Below are positions 25,943 to 34,095 of a stretch of DNA of 64,000 nucleotides, in pieces. The position numbers and the translations under genes were made by a program. The number at the start of each line of letters is the position of its first letter. The stretch's first letter is position 1. This DNA is from an uncultured Bacteroidia bacterium (GTDB taxonomy: Bacteria > Bacteroidota > Bacteroidia > Bacteroidales > UBA932). The stretch lies in contig CACXNA010000002.1 in NCBI GenBank assembly GCA_902768985.1, positions 1-64,000 of the forward strand. Reading direction: 5' to 3'. The notes under the pieces are model-generated. The model made no database searches, was not told where the DNA came from, and was given only the letters and a program-made list of their open reading frames with translations.

Positions 25943-27382
25943 TTAAAGAATTGAAGCGACCGCGGCGCGCATTCCCGCTGCCTGGATGAGAGCGAGGTCG
26001 GCTGCAAGCATGTCAGTAAGACCGGGGATCAGGTTGAGATCCTCGCCCCAGATGAGGTCCGAAGCCGCAAGGACACCCTTGGCCACCGCCGCAGTATCCG
26101 AAGCAGCCCAAAGGTCCTTTAATAGCGCTACGATAGCCGCATCGTCATTCGGGACAATCTCATCATCTCCCCTCTTTCCTCCCTTATAGTACGTGCATAT
26201 GGCTGCAAGCCCAAGAACGAGTCCTTTCGGGAGTTCGCCCTTGCGTTCCAGGTAAGTCTTGAGCCCGGGAAGATCACGGGTCTTGAATTTCGGGAACGAG
26301 TTGAGCATGATGCTGGTCACGAAATGCTTCACGTAAGGGTTGACGAAACGGTCCTTTACATCATTGGCAAACTTGAGGAGATCATCCTGCGGAAGATTCA
26401 GGGTAGGAAGAAGCTCCTCGAACATCACTTTGTCGACGAAGCGGCCGATGAGCTCATCCTCACAGCATTCCTTGACGGTGTCGAGGCCGCTGAGGTATCC
26501 GACAGGAGAGAGGACGGTATGAGGTCCGTTCAGGAGCGTGACCTTTCTCTCATGATACGGAGCCTCCGACGGGACAAAGAGGACATGGAGGCCGGCCTTG
26601 TCTGCAGGGAACTCCGAAGCCACTTCCTGAGGCGCCTCGATTACCCAGAGATGGAAAATCTCGGCCTTGTCAAGCAGATTGTCCTGGTAGCCGATCCGCT
26701 CGCAGATACTGGCCGCATTGTCGCGCGGATAACCCGGCACGATACGATCCACAAGGGTCGAATACACACCACAGGCAGAGTCAAACCACTCCGAGAATTC
26801 CGCTCCGAGCTGCCAGAGATCGATATACTGCCTGATGCACTCCTTCAGATGCTTTCCGTTTTCGAAAATCAGTTCGCACGGGAAAATGATAAGGCCCTTC
26901 GACTTGTCACCGGCAAAATGCCGGAATCGGTGATAAAGGAGTTGCGTGAGCTTGCCGGGATAAGAGAGGGCGGGCGCATCATCCAGCTTGCAGTCAGGAT
27001 TGAATTCTATTCCGGCCTCTGTCGTATTCGATATGACGAAACGTATCTCCGGCTGCTCCGCCAGCCTGAGATAATCCTGGAAATCGACATAGGGATTGAT
27101 TCCCCTACTGATAACATCAATCATTTCGATGCTGTCCACAGCTTTCCCCTCATCGATGCCCTGAAGATTGAGATGGTAGAGTCCATCCTGCTCGTTGAGC
27201 ACATCCACCCTTCCCTTGTCGATAGGCTGGACCACAACTACCGATGCATTGAAATCCGTCTTCTGATTTGTTTTCCAGATGATCCAATCGATAAAGGCCC
27301 TGAGGAAATTACCCTCTCCGAACTGAATGACTTTTTCGGTGTAGGTTTTGGCCTTTGCTGTAGTCCTGTTTAATTTTTCCAT
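25943..27382 (-). CDS. uxaB: Tagaturonate reductase (altronate oxidoreductase)
   Basis: The 479-residue mannitol-dehydrogenase-family protein has the N-terminal cofactor region (VIQFGEGNFLRAF), the UxaB-typical SNTTEAGIEF and FPCELIFENG segments and the catalytic helix with lysine/asparagine (RKVTLLNGPHTV). It reduces D-tagaturonate to D-altronate with NADH. The window has no uxaC or hexuronate transporter, so tagaturonate most likely comes from L-galactonate through the dehydrogenase at 21108. First gene of the minus-strand operon; the promoter is at 27426-27433. Confidence 0.88.
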   Translation of the reverse strand: MEKLNRTTAKAKTYTEKVIQFGEGNFLRAFIDWIIWKTNQKTDFNASVVVVQPIDKGRVDVLNEQDGLYHLNLQGIDEGKAVDSIEMIDVISRGINPYVDFQDYLRLAEQPEIRFVISNTTEAGIEFNPDCKLDDAPALSYPGKLTQLLYHRFRHFAGDKSKGLIIFPCELIFENGKHLKECIRQYIDLWQLGAEFSEWFDSACGVYSTLVDRIVPGYPRDNAASICERIGYQDNLLDKAEIFHLWVIEAPQEVASEFPADKAGLHVLFVPSEAPYHERKVTLLNGPHTVLSPVGYLSGLDTVKECCEDELIGRFVDKVMFEELLPTLNLPQDDLLKFANDVKDRFVNPYVKHFVTSIMLNSFPKFKTRDLPGLKTYLERKGELPKGLVLGLAAICTYYKGGKRGDDEIVPNDDAAIVALLKDLWAASDTAAVAKGVLAASDLIWGEDLNLIPGLTDMLAADLALIQAAGMRAAVASIL

Positions 27383-27425
27383 GATATGACTTTATTGTAA
27401 TGCATTGCGGAACCTGAGGTCACCA

Positions 27426-27433
27426 CAAAAGTA
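27426..27433 (-). promoter_or_regulatory. -7 box TACTTTTG for uxaB operon
   Basis: Exact TAnnTTTG match on the minus strand, about 44 bases before the uxaB ATG. Confidence 0.65.
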
Positions 27434-27489
27434 GTTATTAATTATCAGTTCTCCTATCCCCTTTCTCATATTCCTGTCCCATGATCTTT

Positions 27490-27612
27490 TCGAGGCTCGC
27501 CTATCGGGCTTCGCTTCGCTTACGCCCGACCCTGTCCGGGTGAACGGCTCCGCAGGGGCACTGCCGCTCCCGGCGGTTCTGACAGCGGGATGCCCGATCA
27601 GGTCGGGCATGA
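27490..27612. repeat. Composite palindromic repeat block at the right edge of the L-galactose island
   Basis: The 27383-27846 gap carries no intact gene. This block is a chain of short inverted repeats: CGGGCTTCG...TACGCCCG, a GC-rich arm pair, and ATGCCCGA/TCGGGCAT (27590-27610), the same palindrome type that is inserted in the TolC-like gene. It is translatable in one frame as an array beginning MPDLIGHPAV but has no features of a protein. Confidence 0.7.
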
Positions 27613-27633
27613 CGAGAAAAGGTAGAATCCCGA

Positions 27634-27750
27634 TTATTCAAACAGATACGCGATGCCGACGGTCAGCAGGCGGTCATGCTAGGAAACCTCCTCCTTGACG
27701 CAGGAGAAGAGCAATGCGCAGGTAGCCAGCAAACGGAAAACTCGTTTCAT
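27634..27750 (-). pseudogene. Remnant of a lipoprotein/outer-membrane protein gene
   Basis: From the ATG at 27748-27750 the frame reads MKRVFRLLATCALLFSCVKE, a complete lipoprotein signal peptide with lipobox LFSC, followed by EVS and a TAG stop. After the stop the same frame continues as HDRLLTVGIAYLFE and a TAA (27634-27636); that end looks like the last beta-strand of an outer-membrane protein. It appears that the middle of a gene has been deleted and a stop codon formed. An intact -7 box (TATCTTTG, 27777-27784) remains. Alternatively the first 23 codons could be a functional short peptide. Confidence 0.6.
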
Positions 27751-27776
27751 GGTTATCAATATACATGTGGGTACTG

Positions 27777-27784
27777 CAAAGATA
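27777..27784 (-). promoter_or_regulatory. -7 box TATCTTTG before the remnant gene
   Basis: Exact match on the minus strand, 27 bases before the ATG at 27750 and immediately after the terminator of the lipoprotein operon. Confidence 0.6.
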
Positions 27785-27821
27785 AGAAAAAAACAATCGC
27801 GCCCCTCTGCAGGGGCGCGAT
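27783..27821 (-). terminator. Terminator of the exopolysaccharide-like operon
   Basis: ATCGCGCCCC and GGGGCGCGAT pair (27796-27821); on the minus strand the hairpin is followed by a T-rich tract (27783-27793). Confidence 0.85.
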
Positions 27822-27846
27822 CGATTATTCTATTACCCGGACAGGA

Positions 27847-29025
27847 TTAATTGCCTGCGGGCGGATTGGTCACCTTAACGATATAGGAGTCGTCGTAGTA
27901 GGCGCTGGTGATCTGGCCGACCACAGTGCAGGGCTTGCCCGTGGTCACCACGGCGCTGCGCTTGACGGCATTCCAGATACGCTCCGCGTCGTCGTTCTTG
28001 CAGAAGCTCTGGACCTCAACGGTGAGACCGTCGCCGAAGTCCTGCTTGTACTGCTTGATCTTGTCGGCGTTGATGCCCTCGATCGCGATGGTGATACCCT
28101 TCACGTCGTGCGTCACGTTGATGCTGAGACCATCGTACTCGGTCCCGTTGAAATAATCCTTATAGATGCGGACGTCCACGCCGTCACCCTCCAGGATATC
28201 ATCATAGGCAAGCGGGATGTTGATCACGACGGACTCGGCGTCCGTACGGACGTGCACGGAGGTCTTGATCTCAGCCCAGTCGGCGTGCTCCTGCTGGTGG
28301 ATGTCCACCTCGACGTTGTCGGCCACCGTGTACGGACCCGGCGTGGGCACCGGATCATTGACGATGGTACCGTTCACGTGCCAGCGATTCTTAGAGGCGA
28401 CTTCCTTCACGACATACCACAGGACGTGGGACTCGAGGTAGTCATCGCCCATTGCGAGCAGCGACTCGATGTCGGCAAGACTCTCCAATTCCTTGGCGGA
28501 AGCAGTACCGGCATTTTTCTTAGACTGAAGATCCGCCTTCTCATCGCCCAGGATGGCGCTCACCTTCGGAGCTTCCTTGATGGCGAGCTGGGTCTGGATA
28601 CCCTCCTTGTCGAAGACATAGCGGAACAGGCCGACATTCTGGCCGTCCTTCCCACCCGTCACGTAGTTAATGTCGCGGTCGTTGTAGTGGCCATACGGGA
28701 AATTCGTGTACACCATGCCACGGTTGTTACCGGGCCTGCCCGCCGAACGGCCATAATACAGCGCGGAGGAGTGGTCCATGTAGTCCGGGGTGGTACGGTC
28801 GGCACGGATGGAGAAACGGGCGGACTCCCAACCCTCGGTAGAGTTGACAAAAGGCCAGTCAAGTTCAAGGTTGCTGTACTTGGTGGTCGGCTCGACGACC
28901 AGGTGGCCCTGGACGAAGACACGGGTGTCGGGCAGGTTGGACTTCACAGCCTCCTGCTCCAGATAGTCACGCGAACACCCCAGGAGGGCGAAGCTCAACA
29001 ATGAAAACAATACTAGTTTTTTCAT
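27847..29025 (-). CDS. Large lipoprotein of unknown function
   Basis: From MKKLVLFSLLSFALLGC the product has 392 residues with a lipobox (ALLGC), so it is a lipoprotein. The mature part is soluble, with mixed beta-strand content in its second half and a short charged helix region near residue 175-190; no known catalytic motif is seen. The ATG at 29025 is preferred to 29034 because the -7 box (29032-29039) covers the latter. That would make the mRNA nearly leaderless. It follows the exopolysaccharide-like genes on the same strand but has its own promoter. Confidence 0.75.
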   Translation of the reverse strand: MKKLVLFSLLSFALLGCSRDYLEQEAVKSNLPDTRVFVQGHLVVEPTTKYSNLELDWPFVNSTEGWESARFSIRADRTTPDYMDHSSALYYGRSAGRPGNNRGMVYTNFPYGHYNDRDINYVTGGKDGQNVGLFRYVFDKEGIQTQLAIKEAPKVSAILGDEKADLQSKKNAGTASAKELESLADIESLLAMGDDYLESHVLWYVVKEVASKNRWHVNGTIVNDPVPTPGPYTVADNVEVDIHQQEHADWAEIKTSVHVRTDAESVVINIPLAYDDILEGDGVDVRIYKDYFNGTEYDGLSINVTHDVKGITIAIEGINADKIKQYKQDFGDGLTVEVQSFCKNDDAERIWNAVKRSAVVTTGKPCTVVGQITSAYYDDSYIVKVTNPPAGN

Positions 29026-29031
29026 AACCAA

Positions 29032-29039
29032 CAAATATA
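29032..29039 (-). promoter_or_regulatory. -7 box TATATTTG
   Basis: Exact match on the minus strand, only six bases before the ATG at 29025, so the transcript should have almost no leader. Confidence 0.65.
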
Positions 29040-29054
29040 CTGATTATTATTGAA

Positions 29055-29567
29055 TTATTTCGTTTTTTTGTATCTTTCTTCATCAAACAGGCTCGGGACC
29101 TTCTTGAAGCTCTCGGGATGCTCGATCGAGAGCTGCTCGTAGTCGCGGATGTAGTCCGCGCGCGGGACGACGTTCGTGTCGAACTCCAGTTCAATGTGGT
29201 TGTCCCCTTCGAAATTGCCGTAGCAATAGACGAAATGGTCGACGTAGCCCGTGTTCTTGATTGTATTGTAGGCCAGGTGGACCGTACCGATCCTGTGCGG
29301 GAGGATCACGATGGGCAGCTCGTTCTTGGGGACGATGCAGCCGCAGGTGGTCTGGATCTCCTGGATGAACAGCGGGTTGTTCGACGTGTTCTCGATCTCG
29401 AACAGGATCTTCAGCGGCTCGCCCTGCGGCACCGGATTGAGGTGCTGGACAGGATTGGCGACCAGCACGGTCGCCGGCTTCAGCCGCTTGTTGCAGGATG
29501 CGAATACTAAGACCATCACGGCCAGTATCGCAAATAATCTAAAGGTATGTAGTTTCTTCCAGGTCAT
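29055..29567 (-). CDS. DUF1573 lipoprotein
   Basis: The 170-residue protein has a signal peptide with lipobox VFASC and a DUF1573 Ig-like domain with its hallmark TTCGCIVP. These domains are common in Bacteroidetes envelope proteins; the biochemical role is unknown. It starts three bases after the stop of the DUF4838-like gene, so it belongs to the exopolysaccharide-like operon and may bind or guide the product at the outer membrane. Confidence 0.85.
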   Translation of the reverse strand: MTWKKLHTFRLFAILAVMVLVFASCNKRLKPATVLVANPVQHLNPVPQGEPLKILFEIENTSNNPLFIQEIQTTCGCIVPKNELPIVILPHRIGTVHLAYNTIKNTGYVDHFVYCYGNFEGDNHIELEFDTNVVPRADYIRDYEQLSIEHPESFKKVPSLFDEERYKKTK

Positions 29568-29570
29568 ACA

Positions 29571-31304
29571 CTAATAAGCTTCTATTTCGTCCAGGGCCAT
29601 CGTTCGCACTTCCAGGTCGCGGGTCACGCTGAGCACGAACGTGCCGTTGCTGACCGACGAGACGTCAAATTCCGCCACGGCGCGCTGGAGGTTGCCGGGG
29701 ATCGGCGTGGGGACGACCGTCCCAAGTCTGCGGGCGCCGGCGGTGAGCGTCAGGCTTTCCGGGAACCCGATATGATAAATATTGTTCCGGGTCATGTAGA
29801 CCCGCAGGCGCCGCATGCCGTCCCGGTGCGGGATGGATATGCGCAGCGCCGGTTTCGCCGAGGAAATCAGCTGGCCGCAATGGTAGTTGGACGGGAGGCC
29901 CAGCAGGCCGTCGGTCAGCAGGGTGATATCGGTGTACTCTTCGTCGAGCGCCGTCAGCGCCTCCAAGCGAACGCCCTTCAGCAGGTCTTTGCCGGACATT
30001 TCCTCAGCATGCTCGAGCATGAAGCGGTACTCATTCAAATAACTGGCGGTGCTGCCGCCGCCCTCACTGTAGGCGATGATCCCCTGCCGACTGGACGCCT
30101 CCAGCTCTTTCAGCATGGGCTGACTTTCAAAGGTATCGCCCGCGATGCGCTTGAGTTCCAGGCGCGTCAGCATCATGGCCCGGCTCATTTTCTGGACATC
30201 CTCGTGCTCGTGGCCCTGGGTGCTCGGCAGCAGCCGGAGCAGCTCGTCGTGGAACTGCACGAAGTCCCGGGCGGGCAGGTAGGTCTTCATCGCCACCGGG
30301 ACGCCTTCGTAGAGCGGCAGCGAAAGCCCCTTCTCCGTGACGATATCCTCCTGCAGCGTGACGAAGTTGCTGATCACGTCGCCCGTGACGGGATACTTCT
30401 CGCGGCAGAGGCTCTTGAGCAGCGGACGCCAGCGGGTCTCCGGATCCTCCAGCAGGGCCGCCAGGACGTGCGTCTTCAGCTTGTACATCGTGCTGTACTC
30501 ATATCCGCTGCCGTTGAAGAACACGCCGTTCACGCCATACTTGACATACAGCTGGAGCCGGTGGCGGATGGAGTCGAAGATCGGATAGGGGGTGAAGTAG
30601 TCGTCGAAATTGTTGATATAATCCCAGACGTAGAGGTGGCTGGTCAGGCCGGACCACTTCTTGAGCAGACCCACGAACTCGTCCTCCGCCTCCTTATGCA
30701 CGGGGCTGAGCGGGAAATCGATGGCGCTCACCAGCACGCCGGCATTCGCCGGAAGCGGCTTCGTAGGCACCTTGCTGGTCGTCCGGTAATGGGAGGTGAA
30801 GAAGATATGGTTCGGGAACTCCTCGCAGAGGCGCTCCAGCAGATGATGGACCGCGCCGGAGCAGTCGTGCGCCGTATTTCCGCACTCCAGGCAGTGCGCA
30901 CAGGTGCAGACGACGGAGTTGTCGTTGGGCAGGATGGCGAAGCGCATCGTCGGCTCGGAGCCGTAATTATCCCGGATATAGTCCCTGATATATTTGAAGA
31001 GTGCGTCCGACGAGAAGCAGAACTGCTCCTTGTTGACCGAAATGCCTTCGCTCTCCTTCGCGAAAACGCTCGGAGAGGGCTTGGACGGCAGGACGACGGA
31101 AAGGTTGTGACCCCAGATACCCCAGTCCAGATCGATGCTGTTCAGGTACTTCGGCGCTTCCTCCGCCGGGAGCGCGGGGAGATGGATCTCCCGGTACTCG
31201 AAGGGGGACGAGCCGGTGTAGGGCTGCACTTGCGTACAACCACTCAGCAACATCGAACAGATCAGTATGTCTATCAAAATCTGAACACCTTTGGGGCGAT
31301 TCAT
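29571..31304 (-). CDS. DUF4838-like lipoprotein, probable carbohydrate-active enzyme
   Basis: From MNRPKGVQILIDILICSMLLSGC the protein has 577 residues and a lipobox. The sequence resembles DUF4838/alpha-glucuronidase-like TIM-barrel proteins: it has the cysteine cluster VCTCAHCLECG, a barrel core with SAIDFPLSP and YVWDYINNFDDYFTPYP, and a C-terminal beta-sandwich. A longer frame starts at 31361 but overlaps the upstream gene; the chosen ATG is one base beyond that gene's stop codon. By position it could play the role of PgaB, trimming or modifying polymer in the periplasm. Family assignment is moderate. Confidence 0.7.
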   Translation of the reverse strand: MNRPKGVQILIDILICSMLLSGCTQVQPYTGSSPFEYREIHLPALPAEEAPKYLNSIDLDWGIWGHNLSVVLPSKPSPSVFAKESEGISVNKEQFCFSSDALFKYIRDYIRDNYGSEPTMRFAILPNDNSVVCTCAHCLECGNTAHDCSGAVHHLLERLCEEFPNHIFFTSHYRTTSKVPTKPLPANAGVLVSAIDFPLSPVHKEAEDEFVGLLKKWSGLTSHLYVWDYINNFDDYFTPYPIFDSIRHRLQLYVKYGVNGVFFNGSGYEYSTMYKLKTHVLAALLEDPETRWRPLLKSLCREKYPVTGDVISNFVTLQEDIVTEKGLSLPLYEGVPVAMKTYLPARDFVQFHDELLRLLPSTQGHEHEDVQKMSRAMMLTRLELKRIAGDTFESQPMLKELEASSRQGIIAYSEGGGSTASYLNEYRFMLEHAEEMSGKDLLKGVRLEALTALDEEYTDITLLTDGLLGLPSNYHCGQLISSAKPALRISIPHRDGMRRLRVYMTRNNIYHIGFPESLTLTAGARRLGTVVPTPIPGNLQRAVAEFDVSSVSNGTFVLSVTRDLEVRTMALDEIEAY

Positions 31305-31305
31305 A

Positions 31306-34095
31306 TCAGAAAGCAATTTGCGCCCTGACAGCCAGGGAGTAAATGTTTCGATAGGAATCAAGAATTGTGCCGTCAGGCCTGCTGACGGGGTTAAAATACG
31401 TATTCCAGCTGCCTGTAAGGCCTAATGCGAGCTGGCGGGAGATGAGGATACGAGCATCGAAGCCCACCATCGTATTGGTATGCGACAGGTTCTGGAGGGC
31501 CGTCTGATCGAAGAAGCTCAGTTCCGGGAAGGAACCAAATCCCGTTAATAACGAGATACTTGTGGTGTCGTCGTCCTTGAAGAAGAAGGTTCCACGAAGG
31601 CCGACGTTATAGTAGAGCCCCCCTTGCAGGAGGACGAAATCGGTGCTGAGGCGTGCGCTGACGCGATCCCAGGCCATTTCGGCCGACGGAGTCAGCATAA
31701 ACAGGTTGAACGAGCCCTTGATTGCCTGTCCGGCGTTGTCACCGCCCAGGTAGAGATAGGTCGGCGGCGTGCGGCGATAGCCGAAACGCAGTCCCGTCAC
31801 CAGGCCGAAGTCAAATTCATAGGTGCCCGACAGGTTCAGGCCGAAGCGGTTAAAATAGCGGAAACCGACGGAAAGGCTGGCGGAAGCGCTCCACGTGTCG
31901 TCGATCTTGCGGTCCCACTGCGCAGCCAGCTCAATGCCGGCGCCGCCGGCATTGGTCTCGGATTTGGTGTGGTAGCCGTCGATACCCTTGTAGTTGATCT
32001 GGCCGGCGACGGTATTGTTGTCATCCAGCTTCTGCGTATAGCTGACGGACGCAACGGAATAGAGATGGCCGATCGTGGACAGCTCATCGCTGCGGGAATC
32101 GAAGAATGCGTGGGTATAGGATGCCTCGATCTGGCGCTTGTAGCCCCGGAACCGGAGGAATTTCATGTGCTGCATGAACTCGTCCTGCTCAGCATTGCTC
32201 GGATTGAAGTAGCGGTGCTGGAGGTCGTAGGCCAGCTCGTAGTCCTTCTGCTTCTCCGCCACCAGGCCCTTGGTGTAGAGCAGTTCGCGGTTCTCCGGAT
32301 CGTAGGTGAGCGCGCGGTCGATGACCTCGCGGGCTTTCTCCGGCTGATGGTCCTTCAGCAGCGCGGCGGCCCATTCGTCGCTGACGCCGGAGAAGGCTTC
32401 CGCCACCCGGGGATTCACGTAGTCCCCCGTCGCCGACGCGGGACGCAGCAGGGAGAGGGCCTCCTCATAGCGGCCCTGTTCCTGCAGGGCGACCGCCTGT
32501 TTCACGATGAAATAGGGATCTGCGGGGCGCTCGGAATAACCGGCGGCCGCATATCTGTAGAACTCGTCGTCGCGCTTCAGCTCCTGGCTCAGGCTGATCA
32601 GGGTGCGCAGGGCGGGGTCACTGTCGGGGATGACGCTCAGCATCGCTTCGGCCTCGCGGTAAGCCACCTCGTAGTTCTCTTCTTCCATCAGCCCCTTCAG
32701 GCGGGCGGAAGCCTGCTCTTCGTAGGCCGAGGCGAAGCGCAGTCCGTTCTCCGGGCTGCGGCGCGTCGCGTTCTCGAGCAGCGCACGCGCATCCGCGAAG
32801 CGGTTTAGGCGGCAGAGGGCGATGATCTGGCGGGACACGGTGGCAGGCCAGTTCTCGGACGTCTCAGGCAGGAATTCCAGCACGCGGTCCAGGTGGTTCC
32901 ACGCGTCTTCCCACTGCTGTCCGGCGAAGTCCTGATCGCAGAGGCGGAGCATCATTTCCGTATAGGATTCGATCAGGTCCTCGTCGTCCGGAGCCTTGTC
33001 GTACAGTTCGTTCAGCAGGCGGATCTCCGCCCGGGTGTTGCCGGCCTTCTTCTCCACGGTGTAGAGCTTCATCAGCAGCGCAGGCGTGCGGCCGTCCAGC
33101 TTCATCGCCTCTCCAATGTATTCGCGGGCGTCGTCCGTATAGCCCCGCGTGACGGCGGTGTTGATCAGGTAGTTCAGGGCGTCACGGTCCCGGGTGGCGG
33201 TGTACAGGCGGCCGTTGGCCTCGTAGGGATCGTGCAGGCGCGCATTGTTCGCGATCTCCCGCAGCAGGTTCCTCAGGGTCGCATCGCTCCGCTTGCTCCG
33301 GGCGAAGGTGTACGCCTGGGAGTAGCGGCCCATGTCCATCATGATACCGACGGCCTTGTTGATAAGTTCCTGATCGTTCGGGAAATACGTAAGGCCGCGG
33401 TTGGCGGCGCCCAGCGCCCGTTCGTATTCGCCCATCTTCATGTAGGTGGAGATGAGTTCGAAATAATAGTCACGGACCTTGGGATCCGTGTCGATCCAGC
33501 GCTCCAGGTTGTTGGACGCCTCGGTGAGCGAGCTGTTCCGCAGGATGTTGTCGCGGGTCTCGATGTCGCGTCGGCGCACATCGGCCACGACCAGCGTGTC
33601 GTTCGGGAAGATGTGCAGCAGGCGCTCAAGCGCCGCATCGGCCTCGACGTCGTTGCCTAACTTTCGGTAGAAGGCGATTTTACGACGCCACAGGTCGCGG
33701 TCGTAGGGCTGGATGTCCAACAACTCGTTGATATAGCAGATGGCGCTGGAATAATGGGTCAGATTGTCTTCCACGTCCACCAGGAGGCGCTTGGCCTTGA
33801 CCTGGTCGTCATTGCCCTGAACGGAACGGACCAGGTTGTAACGCGCCTCGTTCATGTCGCCGATGACGTAGTAGTAATAGCCGTTGAGGTAGCGCAGGTC
33901 CGAATCGTCCGGGATGATCTCGAGACCCTCGTCGATCTCACGCTTGGCGGAGTTCCAGGCATTCGAGGCGATGTAGGACTCGGCCCGGCGGACATAACCG
34001 GCGACGGAGGGTTTCAGTCCCTGGGCCCGAACCTCGCCGGCTCCTACCAGGAAGAGGATAATATAGATACAGCTTAAGATTCTCGCGCTTCTCAT
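31306..34095 (-). CDS. TPR protein with C-terminal outer-membrane barrel (PgaA/BcsC-like exporter)
   Basis: The 929-residue protein has a signal peptide (cleavage near EVRAQG), about fifteen TPR-like helix pairs over residues 30-640, and from about residue 655 a YaiO-like beta-barrel rich in alternating hydrophobic strands that ends in the aromatic tail SLAVRAQIAF. The same plan, periplasmic TPRs plus outer-membrane barrel, is found in PgaA, BcsC and AlgK-AlgE, which bring exopolysaccharide across the periplasm and outer membrane. Its ATG overlaps the stop codon of the glycosyltransferase gene (ATGA), which supports a joint function. The start at 34095 removes 14 residues that belong to the overlapped gene. 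Confidence 0.85.
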   Translation of the reverse strand: MRSARILSCIYIILFLVGAGEVRAQGLKPSVAGYVRRAESYIASNAWNSAKREIDEGLEIIPDDSDLRYLNGYYYYVIGDMNEARYNLVRSVQGNDDQVKAKRLLVDVEDNLTHYSSAICYINELLDIQPYDRDLWRRKIAFYRKLGNDVEADAALERLLHIFPNDTLVVADVRRRDIETRDNILRNSSLTEASNNLERWIDTDPKVRDYYFELISTYMKMGEYERALGAANRGLTYFPNDQELINKAVGIMMDMGRYSQAYTFARSKRSDATLRNLLREIANNARLHDPYEANGRLYTATRDRDALNYLINTAVTRGYTDDAREYIGEAMKLDGRTPALLMKLYTVEKKAGNTRAEIRLLNELYDKAPDDEDLIESYTEMMLRLCDQDFAGQQWEDAWNHLDRVLEFLPETSENWPATVSRQIIALCRLNRFADARALLENATRRSPENGLRFASAYEEQASARLKGLMEEENYEVAYREAEAMLSVIPDSDPALRTLISLSQELKRDDEFYRYAAAGYSERPADPYFIVKQAVALQEQGRYEEALSLLRPASATGDYVNPRVAEAFSGVSDEWAAALLKDHQPEKAREVIDRALTYDPENRELLYTKGLVAEKQKDYELAYDLQHRYFNPSNAEQDEFMQHMKFLRFRGYKRQIEASYTHAFFDSRSDELSTIGHLYSVASVSYTQKLDDNNTVAGQINYKGIDGYHTKSETNAGGAGIELAAQWDRKIDDTWSASASLSVGFRYFNRFGLNLSGTYEFDFGLVTGLRFGYRRTPPTYLYLGGDNAGQAIKGSFNLFMLTPSAEMAWDRVSARLSTDFVLLQGGLYYNVGLRGTFFFKDDDTTSISLLTGFGSFPELSFFDQTALQNLSHTNTMVGFDARILISRQLALGLTGSWNTYFNPVSRPDGTILDSYRNIYSLAVRAQIAF

